Assembly (NCBI GenBank): GCA_021234535.1 | Contig: CM037838.1 | Location: forward strand, 31,969,969-32,033,968 | Source of the DNA: Stichopus chloronotus | Lineage: Eukaryota; Echinodermata; Holothuroidea; Aspidochirotida; Stichopodidae | Length of the DNA: 64,000 nucleotides | Reading direction: 5' to 3' | Part shown: one piece after another, positions 12,650 through 22,379 of the stretch | Numbering within the stretch: the stretch's first letter is position 1 | Layout of the letters: each line of letters begins with the position of its first letter | Translations under genes and position numbers: made by a program | Notes under the pieces: generated by a model | Told to the model about the DNA's origin: nothing | The model's input: the letters and a program-made list of their open reading frames with translations, nothing else | Database searches by the model: none

Positions 12650-13095
12650 ACCCTGTTCTCAGAAAGGTTGCACAACCCTTTCGTGATTGGTTGATCACGA
12701 ATGGCAACCACCTCACTTAGTTACGTAGGTCAACCATTTGACCTGTGATTGGCCAGTGTCAGCAGTGTATCCCGTGATCCTTAGCAGTTCAGCGTGGGTC
12801 AATCCATTGACCTCGCCATGCCGCTGACACTGGCTCTCTGGACATCAAACCGTAAACATCGTCTGTCTGTCTGTACAAAATGTAGGCCTCCGTCATCTTA
12901 TCTGTCCGTCGTTTTCTCTCTCTCTTTCATCATCTTCATCTTGATCCTTGCTTAACTAATCTGTGTGCCAGTCTAATCATCAATAAATGGAACTCTAATC
13001 GCTAAATCTTGGCTCTGGCGTTCTCTCTCGTTCTGTGTCAACAGTCCGTCGCTGGGGCAGTCACTCCAAGACTGTGAACCCCCAAAACCCAACAC
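12650..13095 (+). other. LTR-like or promoter/poly(A)-like segment inside the hAT-like element
   Basis: This part has a higher GC content than its flanks. It holds inverted words (GCCAGTGTCAGC at 12751 and GCTGACACTGGC at 12822), paired GGTCAA...TTGACC words, a pyrimidine-rich stretch and an AATAAA at 12982 followed by a T/C-rich region. It could be a solo LTR or the regulatory end of another element trapped in the hAT-like copy. I could not define matching LTR ends or a primer-binding site. Confidence 0.25.
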
Positions 13096-13164
13096 ATATT
13101 CCACACTATCACAGCTAACCAAACTACGCGGCGTAGACAGTACAATGTAGTGTCAGGCATTGCC

Positions 13165-13375
13165 ACTAAACCTCAGCGGCTGAAACGCAGCGCAGCTGAA
13201 AGCGAGAAGCCAAAGCTCAGCGGCTAAAGCGCAGCGCGGCTGGGACTCAGCAGCTAAACCCAGCGCAGCTGAAACTCAGCAGCGTTGAAGATAAATTCGA
13301 CGCAGCTCAGCAGCTGAACATACGCAACGCAGCTGAGAGTCAGCAGCGTAAATACTACGCAGCGCAAACCGCTCT
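13165..13375 (+). repeat. Degenerate CAGCGCAGCTGAAA repeat
   Basis: The words CTCAGCGGCT, CAGCGCAGCTGAAA and CTCAGCAGC recur about every 20-25 bp. CAGCTG palindromes are frequent. No long frame survives, so it is more likely structural than coding. Confidence 0.6.
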
Positions 13376-14359
13376 ACTAATAAGTCAAAAATTAAGTCCC
13401 TAAAAATCGCCCATCAGCAGATGGATAAAAATTCGGCATAGATTCTGCCTGGTAACAGTGTACAAGTACACCCTAAACTACTGAATGAAATCACGCCGTA
13501 CATGGCATTATAAAGCACCTCGTTATCGTGTAAAATCCCACACAAAACAAATTACTGTGTAAAGTCCTATGCAAGCAAACTGACCAATTACGGCACCCCA
13601 AGCTAGATTGACGTAGACAAAGGTCTAATCACAAGATGGTCAAGTATCCTATCCCGTATTACGTAAGCAAACTAACCCCGCCTCACTGTCTGGGCGACCC
13701 TCGCTACTCCCCTCTCGGGGGAACAAAGCCGACCTTGTGAACCGGAAGCCTGCAAACTCTGGCATTCAGCCCTGAATCACTCCCCCCCCCCCCCCTACAC
13801 TTACGAGCACAAATCTCAAAATACGGTTTTTCCTTGAAATACCACATTGCCTGCACGTAAAAGCATACAATTAGTTAAGATAAGCTGTTCAAGTGGAGGA
13901 ATCTGAATATACGAGAAAGACTGCCGTTTTCTCGTAACAATACTGTACATATTGCATTCACCTTTCGGTTTTAAGAAAAGTGTAAAAAGTGTCAAGAGAT
14001 TGCTATTAAGTAGCTTTTAAATATATTGTCGCTTTCCAACTTTTCATTTTGTCAGCTAAGAAGAGCACTAGCCAAATAAGCCTAGCTTGCATTCAAATCA
14101 TTTGGAATCTTTGCTTTGGATGATGCATTATGGACCAACATACACCTATCTTGAGACTTAATTTTTTACCAAGAGATTTACTAAAACCTCAGAGCTTCCG
14201 GGGGCTACACCCCTGGACCCCCAACAGGGGCTCTAAGACGGGGCCCCGGACCCCACCCGGTAAGTCTCGCGATGTGCGCGAAAAATTTGTTTTGTCCCCC
14301 CAACATTTACTTTTGCCCTCCATTTTCCCCCCACTTTCAAAATCCTGGTGCCGCCACTG

Positions 14360-14367
14360 ATTGTCCA
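14360..14367 (+). mobile_element. Right 8 bp target-site duplication (ATTGTCCA)
   Basis: Exact repeat of 11922-11929, adjoining the right end GGTGCCGCCACTG. Confidence 0.85.
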
Positions 14368-14703
14368 TTGTCAGAACCATCCTATCGAAACGGATTTACA
14401 GAATTGTTGAGTTATAAATTCATTCTTGAGCAACTGTGTGCACTGTAAAGTGAAGTATGAAAGTTTTCTCAGTAAAAAAATGTGTGATGAAATCCTTTTA
14501 GCTGGCTGAACGCACTATGTGTATTTATCAAAGATTTTCACTAAGGAACACATGAGGGTTCGAATAGGAAAACTATCGATATCATTGTCTCATAGCTTTA
14601 TAAAATGATGTTCAAGATACTGACCAAGTAAATGAATGTAGTAACTTAGGCGGAAGGAAATGGAAAACTTTTAAAACTTATTTTGCCTTCAGCGTTTCGA
14701 CAA

Positions 14704-14761
14704 GATCCCCAATGACAAGGCAAAGACCACCGTGTACTGTTAAGCCTATCATTGGGGATCT
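14704..14761. other. Hairpin-forming inverted repeat
   Basis: AGATCCCCAATGA at about 14704 and TCATTGGGGATCT at about 14749 are perfect reverse complements separated by about 32 bases. No U-tract or cleavage motif is present, so a function cannot be assigned. Confidence 0.6.
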
Positions 14762-14918
14762 GGATGGGTGTTCAACTTGTATATGCAAGGTGTATATGCA
14801 AGGTATCGTATTTTGGGTCAACGTCCACACAAACCAATCATTCCCTCCGCCTATTTGAAATGAAACATTGATCGAAGTGAACCTGGCAAACTTCTATCAG
14901 ACATCTGTACAGTAAAAC

Positions 14919-14985
14919 AAACAAAGAAAGAAACAAAGAAAGAAAGGAAGAAAGAAAGAAAGAAACAAACAAACAAAAAAGGCAT
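14919..14985 (+). repeat. (GAAA)n / (CAAA)n microsatellite
   Basis: Interrupted AAAG/AAAC tetranucleotide run. Confidence 0.9.
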
Positions 14986-14999
14986 TGGGAGTGGCCGTG

Positions 15000-16490
15000 T
15001 TTTCAGTCACACTTCGACCAGTTCAAAATAACATGCACTACTAGTCCAAAATAATATTTCAAAGGTTTTTCTCCTTAGGTTCATCCGTTTATTGGTTGAA
15101 CCATAAGTTCCATAAGTATGAAGTGCAAATTTAGAAGAATAAAGCATGAAATTAACATTCTAAAATATTTGATACTTTTTGTTGGAGTCTTTCTGGATAA
15201 ATTAGTTCAATTCATTATTTATGTCCGTCTCAATATGTGCTCAACCTAGTATATCCTCAATCTAAGATATGTGCCGTCTTTTTTCAATCTTGACCCTACT
15301 GTGCTCTCCAACGGGAGTTAAAGACCCTCCTGAAAGAGCCGCAAATATATACGCCGTATAAAGGGCGTATGGCAAGCCGTTTTACTATTTATTTTGCCCC
15401 CTTCGTGCCGCCACTGGTTATGATGTATTATGCATTCAAATAGTTTTAAAAAAAATACACTTTATTACCGTATCTGCCTGTTGTATTTACAGAAATTATT
15501 ACATTATTAGAAATTTACTTTCATGTGCTTTAAAATTATTTTCCTTTTTTATATGATGAACCCATTGATATAGTAGATATATCCGATAGTTCCATGATAT
15601 CATTGTATGGGTCTATCAGTGTCAAAATGCCAGGGGTGCGGGGGGGGGGGGGGAATCATGGAATTCAGTTTCTCACATTCCGGCCGAGGGTGTGTTTATG
15701 ACCGATGAGGAAGAATGTGGCAGGATAATTCCTTTCCACGGTGTGAAGAATTGTTAAAGATAAGATTGCTACGAGGCAAAGTGAAGCATCATTAGAACAA
15801 TATCAAGAAATGTGGAGACTGCATTAACATGATTATAACCATCACTGATTGTCACTGATTATCACTGATTGTCAATCGTTATGCGCCAAACAATGACATT
15901 TTTGGGAAGGCTCAGCATCCCCCTCCCCCCCCCCCCCCCCCATATGGAATCCGGTGTAAAACGACACAGTGTTCGGGTGTTCCACAAATTGTAATTCACG
16001 GAGAATGTGTCCTAGTAATTCACGGAGAATGTGCCCGTAGGACCATTATTTGGGTGGGATTATGTCCAATGAACAGTAGTTCCTGTCAGGCCGGACACTC
16101 AAAAACAGGAAAATTTGTCCGTATCTAGTAAGTTGTGTCCGCGTGCACACAAGGGCGCAAAATATAAGGTAGTAAATGACATTGTAATACAAATACCAGC
16201 AAACCATTATTTCTCTAAGTCAGTCTAGCTTTCTATTTAGTTACGAAAAATGACTCTATGCTATAAGTGTGTAATATTCTAAATGACGTACACACATTAA
16301 CACATGGCTACTAAACAGTTTCTTTTGAAAATTAGGCTACATTTGTACGAAAGCCTATTAATGCCCCATCTATATAAATATTTTTAATCTGCAATAACAG
16401 ATTAATAATCTGTAGGAACATATTATTAATCTGTAATTACAGACTATTAATTACTAGCGTGAAAGAAATACCTGCATCAATATCCGCAAC
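15000..16490. other. Non-coding stretch with transposon-end fragments
   Basis: No gene is recognised. A hAT-like right end (GTGCCGCCACTG) ends at about 15415 with no partner found. Positions 15369-15395 carry the phrase TATGGCAAGCCGTTTTA, which also bounds the foldback-like element at 17236. A 19-base direct repeat (GTAATTCACGGAGAATGTG) lies at 15991-16009 and 16015-16033. Inverted AATCTG words cluster at 16385-16445. Confidence 0.45.
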
Positions 16491-16496
16491 CAAAAT

Positions 16497-17195
16497 TAAA
16501 AGGTTACTTGACATTGTTTTATTTCAACTCGCTGTCCACGGTCATGATGACCACATTGTCACCGTAAAACAATTCAACAACAACGAAAAACAACAACAAA
16601 AAACAACAAAAATTAACCAGAAATTTTCTGGTAATGCTTGTAATGCTAATCAACGCCTTTCTTATTATCCCACATAGCCTATTCCTAGATGCTTTATAAG
16701 CTAGCTGAGCTGTACATTTCTGTCATTCTTGTTACAGCTGGTAACGAATTAATAGTCATACAGAGAAAAGACACTGTTTTAGTATTGCAATTGTTCTTAA
16801 AACAATAGTGTCTTCGGATGGAAGGTACGTCGTTAAGACAACGGACAACATTTACTCCCACACCGGTTTTGCCGCAGTTACCTTTTCTGGTCTCTTTGTA
16901 CACGATCTTTCAGCACATCAATTTCCCGCTGGTGACGATTGAAACACCATATACACTGATAGATGTTCCATCACTTGGCTTGAATCTTCAGTTTTCCCCT
17001 CTCCACTTTAGATACCACTTAATTGCTGTCTCATTCATCATTAATTAAGGTTAGTGGCCATTGCCTTGACATATATATATAAAGTGATAACATGTAGCTG
17101 GCTCAGTTTTCCCCTTGCAACTTTTTTCTTTGAGCCATCAACCATCAAGGGTGCTAAAAAGTGATTTGTAAGAGAAACCCTTGGCAAACAGCATC
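16497..17195 (+). repeat. Segment duplicated elsewhere in the window (copy 2)
   Basis: Diverged counterpart of 3930-4745 in the same orientation, with the same order of conserved phrases. No coding potential is visible. Confidence 0.6.
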
Positions 17196-17268
17196 AGTAG
17201 CCTATGTTTAAACCCTGTCACTCTTGAGGCCGGTGTTATGGCAAGCCGTTTTAACATTTATCTCGCAA

Positions 17269-17411
17269 TTTTACTTAAGTAGAATTAATTACACCTAAGT
17301 AGAATGTAATAAAGCTTAAATGAAATTAATTGTACTTAAGAAGATTTGTATTTTACTTAATTACGGTTATTTCTATTATACTTAAGTGGAATTAATTCTA
17401 CTTAAGTAAAA
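17269..17411. repeat. ACTTAAGT palindromic block with perfect 22 bp inverted ends
   Basis: TTTTACTTAAGTAGAATT... (17269-17290) is repeated as an exact reverse complement at 17390-17411. Between them are further ACCTAAGT, GTACTTAAG and ATACTTAAGTGG words. Related words recur at 18022-18055. The whole block could extrude as a cruciform. Confidence 0.85.
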
Positions 17412-18517
17412 TACAATTTAACTTCAGTGAAATTGAAGAATATCGAAGTTGACACTCCCGTAATTTCATTACAACATGGCTGCAATGGCTACTGATCTGT
17501 CTGATGTATTGTCAAGCATCTCACATATAATGCAGGATGTAGTGTTGCAACTAACTCAAGGAAACAATCGTTTCCATTAAGTAAAAAAAATAGGCAAGGT
17601 GGGTGTTAGAAGTGCTAGTCCTAGCAGTACTGGACATGCTAGAAGTAGAAATGGATTGCAGTGGTTCGTTGTTGAGCCGTCCCCTTGCCCTCGAAAGGGC
17701 CCTTCCTACAGAATTAGCAACAGTCTCCAACGTTTCGTTAGCTGGCTGCATTATTGCTGACTTTGCAGGGCAGCACACATATACTTCTTACAGTAGGCCT
17801 ATTTAGTAAAAAGTGTAGTTACGCCTAACCTTATCCTACATGTGCAGGAACCTTGAGACGTCCCCGATATGGGCTTTCTGTCATGTGTGCACTGTGTACG
17901 TACAAACAAGTGCATGCTAACGCTAGATTTTCCATATATCTTGCCTCTAATCTTACTTCGCGCGCATGTTATATGAACAATAACGATCCATAATCACATT
18001 TCACATGTGCTTAATTTTATTCAACTTAAGTGGAATTCAGTTAAGCTTAAGGGGAAATCAGGGTTTATTTTCACAATTTATTTTACTACAATTCCCTACC
18101 GGTATCGTACAATGAGTTAGGCCTACAACTAACAAGTATGATCAAGATTATCTCAAAACATGTGGACAATGAAGAGGCACATCATTGGATTGGCGGAGTC
18201 ATGAACTTCCTTGGTAGAACGAAGGGTTTATCTTTGAGTTGGTGGTGTCATGGTTTGCGTAAATAAAGTTCAAATACAGTCATCAGTACAGTCATCCACA
18301 GTCATGCACGATGGCTGTACCTGAAGAAGAGTAGGCCGTCAGAACTGCTCGGGTTTTGGGCGAAGTGGAGAGGCTCTTAACAGACAGGTTATTGTTATAC
18401 CTAACCTTTCCGTCAGACTCGGAGGGGCACTATCCGGACCGCTATTACAAAGCAGGTTGTTGTTTTCGGGGATCATCTTGATGTCGCTCTTCTCCCGCTA
18501 TCTTCTATAGAAGCGTT

Positions 18518-18987
18518 TACACATGAATTATTGACATCATCACATGAATTGGTGATACCATCAAATTAATTGTCCAACATATTGCTAATCCAATTGCTGA
18601 TATCAGCATATGAATTGGTGATATCTGCAAATATGTTGGTGATACAAGCAAATCATGTGAAGATATCAACAAATCGACAACTCATATCACCGATTAATTA
18701 ATGATATGTGGGACTGTTGGGTTATTTTGACAACACCAATTCATTTGGTGGTATCAACAATTCATTTGCCGATACTACCAAATAATTGCTGATATCAAAG
18801 TATTTGTTGATATCAACAATTAATTGGTAATAGACTCAAATCATTTGTTGATATCAGCAAATGAATTACTGATATCATCAAATTAATTGGTGATATCAGC
18901 AATTGATTGCTGACATCTTCAAATAATTGCTGATATCACCAAATGAATTGGTGATATCAGCAATTATTTGATGATATCATCAAATAT
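18518..18987. repeat. Self-complementary GATATC minisatellite (about 21 bp units)
   Basis: About twenty units of the form ATTGGTGATATCANCAAAT recur every 18-24 bp (near 18600-18650, then densely at 18790-18987). Each unit is close to its own reverse complement, with GATATC at the centre and ATTTG/CAAAT arms. All frames contain stops (TGA in TTGGTGATATC), so it is not a protein repeat. It sits against the right inverted end of the foldback-like element. Confidence 0.9.
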
Positions 18988-19014
18988 CGATAAAAGTAAA
19001 ACGGATTGCCATAA

Positions 19015-20860
19015 GGGCGCAGAACCACCCTCGCCATATAAAGGCATGGAACCAGTATAAAGAGCATAGAATCAATACAGAGGGCGTACTAGAAACCCTC
19101 CATACAAGATGCAAGATGTCTTTGTTTTTCCTTGAAATTGAGGCCCTCATTTAACCTTGAAATGTGGCACTCAGTGAAACGTAGATTGGATATATTGTAA
19201 ATTTACCTTTACATATTGTAGAATTAAGGTCACACCTATACAACTATTGTAATGTTTCTTTTAGGCAGTCAAAATTATAAAGAAATACAGAGGAGGTTCA
19301 TACAGATGTGCCTGGGTGACATCAAAATTTCTCCAATATCCAATAAACCTTCTTGAAATGAATACATATAAATTCCAAACTATACGTGTTATTGAGATAT
19401 GGTTTCAACCAAAAGAGAAAGGTGTTCTTAATTTTTATGAAATATCAATTAATTCAGTAACCAATCCCTTTGTTTTAAACCAGATCGCTCATTCTATGAC
19501 GTGAATAAGATGATGACCGCTGTGTAGCAGATGGTGGTACAAGGTGTCACTTACAGTATAATAATATTAACAGTATGAGTGATGAGGAATGAAAAGGGGA
19601 AGCGAGGGTACACATCTCCTGGAGGGGACAAGGCTCAAGTGGTGTACATCGTCACTTACATGCTAGCTAGGAAGACTATCTAAGCTGAGTGTCACCTTGA
19701 GAATTGAAACTGAGCTTACCAGAAACTTTTTGTAGGAAAATACCCCAAAGATGACCAAAAATCACCTTTTTAGACTCATAGATGCCCTCACCATCTTGCA
19801 GGCTCACCACAAACTGCTGCCAGGGGCCAGGCCCCACACCACTACTGGGTGGACATGAGTGAATAGGTATACTAACAAGTTATTTTTACTTTTTATTGGG
19901 TGTGGAGTGGGTCAGGGGATAAAATGGGTTCAGAATTCCAAACAAAATTACTCCTATTTCTGGATGGATATGAAGGAGATTATCTGATGGTTGTCAAGTG
20001 AGAATTTGAATAGCTACCTATGCAGATTATTCATTTTAAGGGACTGGTGATAACAGCATGAACTGGACAAACACATGACATGTACAGAAACAAATTAATC
20101 AGCAACCAAAGGAAAAGACAGTCTAATAATTTATTTTTGTTCAAAAACTGGAAAATAAAGTAAAAGAAAGAACACTTTGTGTTTGTCTGTGCTTATACAA
20201 ACATTTAGCAGTTTACTTAAAATGGATCAAATTTGAAACAACACCATGGGACTAAATCATCACATATTTGGACAGCATTATCCACAGAGAATAAATAGCA
20301 AGATCCAGATCGGCTGCTCGTGGTTTCTTGTGATGTGGAGATTATTCTGACTGTAGTCCTTTCATCTTAACCAAAGATAATCCACAATTTATCACATCCA
20401 AGGAAAGTTAGTAACTCCACTACCATAGATAGAACTTACCTGAACTACAATGCAGCAAGCAATGTCTTCATCAAATTGCTGACAGGAATGCTGGCTAAAG
20501 CAAAAACAATCTTTGAAACACTCATTTTTTCTCAGTTTTTTTTTAAACAAAAAGTGAAACCAGAGAGGAATATTAATGACTATCTATTGGAACCTGTCTT
20601 CCCCCTCTGTTGACCTATAATTCCAAACAGGCAGTTAATTTCTAAATAACAAGCTGTTCAGCAGTCTCTGACCTGCCTGTCCTTGGAGGGGAAGGTGGTA
20701 TATTGTGAGTCTATTTTAAGAATTGAATAATCCCCATTCAGCAGCATGCTATACATAATGAAAACATAAATGAATGGCAGTATAGCCCCATTTGAACATA
20801 AGAATATTGATCAAGCAAAGGCACTGACTACAATAGAACTTACTAATATGAAAAACAAAA
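19015..20860. other. Non-coding stretch
   Basis: No gene is recognised. A short degenerate repeat of 'TATAAAGnGCATnGAA' lies at 19035-19095. The rest is unremarkable AT-rich DNA. Confidence 0.5.
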
Positions 20861-22080
20861 CCTCAAAATTGTCACATATATTTTGTAGAAAAACTATTGC
20901 TTTGCACAATGTAATATTAAAGTTATGGCCCATATGGACCATTATGAAGATGGACCCATCAATGTTAAACACTGCAAAGGGTTTCACTAACACAATGCTA
21001 ATTTGACAAACCTTAAACATTGCAAAGCAAAACATGCAGAAAAGAAACATTTTGCATGATTTCATATGAGACCAATAATCCTGACCAACCTGAAGAACCC
21101 ACTATCATAGTAGTAATGTCACACAATTTCAACTGAATGCAGTAAAAATGCAGAAGAGGCATTTCACATGATTTCATAAAAGGGCCCATATGGCCCACTT
21201 GACCTGAAAAACTTGAACACCCTAGGTGCCACTACACCTCAATGCTAATTTGACCAACTTGCATTTCACATTGTAAAGCAAACTATGCAGAAAGCATATT
21301 TCATAAAATGATCCACATGGCCCCATATGGGATCAATAACCCTGGACAACCTAAAGGAGTCACTTCCGTAGCAGTGATGTGTCACAATTTCAACTGAATA
21401 CCATACAATCTGTAGAAGAGGCATTTGCTTTGCATGATTTTGTAAAAGGGCCAATATGGCCCACTTGGACCCAAATGTTTTTAACATCACGGGTTCCACT
21501 ACACCACAATAGTAATTTGATTAGGCTTTCACATTGTAAAGCAAAATATGCAGGAGAGCATGATTTCATACATGGTCCATGTGGCCCCATATGGGACCAA
21601 TAATCCTGGACCACCTGAAGGAGCCACTAATGTAGTAATGTGTCACAATTTCAACTGCATACCATACAATCTGTAGGAGAAGCATTTTTCATGATTTCAT
21701 AGAAGGGCCCATACAGCTCATTTAGACCTTGGACCCAAATATCATGAACACCACGGGTTCTACTACAACAATGCTAATTTGACAAATATTTCATATAGTA
21801 AAGCAAAATAGGCAGAAAAAAGAAACATTTTCCATGATTTCATAAAATGGTACATATGAGGAGTAATAATCCTGAAGAACCTGAGGGAACCTCTACCATG
21901 GTAGTCATGTGACACAATTTCAACTTAATACTATACAAAGGAAAAGAGGCTTTTAGCATGATTTCATAGAATGGTCCATATAGCCCATTTGGACCCCAAA
22001 ATCTGTAACACCCCAAAGGCACCACTACCATAATGCATCCATATACCAAGAATTAACTTTGTCCAAACTTTGCAACTTGA
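20860..22080 (+). repeat. Tandem array of about 250 bp units, CCATATGGCCC family
   Basis: CAATGCTAATTTGAC starts units at about 20993, 21239, 21508 (CAATAGTAATTTGAT) and 21769. Each unit holds two related half-units with 'TGATTTCATAnAAnGGnCCATATGGCCC' and 'TAGTAATGTGnCACAATTTCAACT'. Related copies lie at 1310-1720 (minus) and 47000-47650 (plus), so the array itself is a dispersed family member. The short frames in it are incidental. Confidence 0.75.
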
Positions 22081-22084
22081 GATA

Positions 22085-22375
22085 TCCTGTTAAACATGTT
22101 TTCAGAGTTTTGCCCCCAGTTCCCAGATGACCTTTGACCCCCACCAAGAACAACAGGGCACACCTTCTCAATACAAAGAAAATTGGACTTTCATCTGACT
22201 TTCACTGTTGAGCTGGAGTGTACCACAGCAAGTGTCACAGAAACACAGAGTTTCACCCCCGTGCCACCAGATGACCTTTGAGTTAAAGCGTACCTAAGCA
22301 AGTGGCCCCAACACACACGCCAACCTGACTGCATAGGTTCTCTAGCTGACGCAAGAGCCAAAAATGGTAATGTCG
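22085..22375 (+). repeat. TGACCTTTGACC-type tail joined to the preceding array
   Basis: It carries 'AGATGACCTTTGACCCCCACCAAGAACAACAGGG', a CACAC-containing segment and 'GACTGCATAGGTTCTCTAGCTGACGCAAGAGCCAAAAA'. That last phrase corresponds to the hairpin tail of the 4785 and 35279 elements. The CCATATGGCCC array and the TGACC arrays therefore seem to share one 3' end. Confidence 0.55.
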
Positions 22376-22379
22376 AATG

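Larger units (their letters stand above)
11930..14359. mobile_element. 2.43 kb hAT-like non-autonomous element
   Basis: The ends are CAGAGGCGGCACCA (left) and, as reverse complement, CAGTGGCGGCACCA (right): a 14 bp terminal inverted repeat with one mismatch. They are flanked by the perfect 8 bp duplication ATTGTCCA. An 8 bp duplication and CAG-type ends are hallmarks of hAT superfamily transposons. Inside are poly-G and poly-C runs, a promoter/poly(A)-like stretch (12650-13090), a CAGCGCAGCTGA repeat (13165-13375) and a GC-rich right arm (14195-14280) with 'GGGGGCTACACCCCTGGACC' wording. No transposase frame survives, so mobility would need a transposase supplied in trans. Confidence 0.8.
224..15941. 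repeat. Cluster of poly-G / poly-C homopolymer runs
   Basis: Runs of 13-17 uninterrupted G or C lie at 224-236, 1919-1934, 7198-7211, 9858-9871, 11396-11408, 11945-11957, 13782-13795, 15640-15653 and 15925-15941. There is also a broken C tract at about 10323-10349. Several sit just inside hAT-like ends (CAGTGGCG or CAGAGGCGG followed by G), which suggests that the runs belong to a transposon family. Outside this 16 kb I find only one comparable run, at 45911-45925. The entry spans the cluster; the intervening sequence is not all repeat. Confidence 0.75.
17236..19014. mobile_element. Foldback-like element bounded by TTATGGCAAGCCGTTTTA repeats
   Basis: TTATGGCAAGCCGTTTTA at 17236 faces its reverse complement at 18997-19014 (one mismatch in 18). 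Just inside the left end is the ACTTAAGT palindromic block (17269-17411). Just inside the right end is the long GATATC array (18518-18987). A start codon in good context at 17476 opens only 34 codons (MAAMATDLSDVL...). A third copy of the end phrase lies at 15369, so the true left border could be further out. No convincing target-site duplication was found. This architecture fits non-autonomous foldback or MITE-like DNA transposons with subterminal repeat arrays. Confidence 0.5.

Noticed and set aside
14189..14380. Minus-strand ORF across the right arm of the hAT-like element
   Set aside because: It is repeat sequence at a transposon end and crosses the target-site duplication into flanking DNA.
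14550..14570. GGGTTCGAAT, a tRNA T-loop-like word
   Set aside because: No acceptor stem, A-box or cloverleaf can be formed around it; no tRNA genes were seen in the window.
15404..15415. Right end of another CAGTGGCGGCAC-type element
   Set aside because: The 8 bases after it (GTTATGAT) are not found beside a matching left end in this window.
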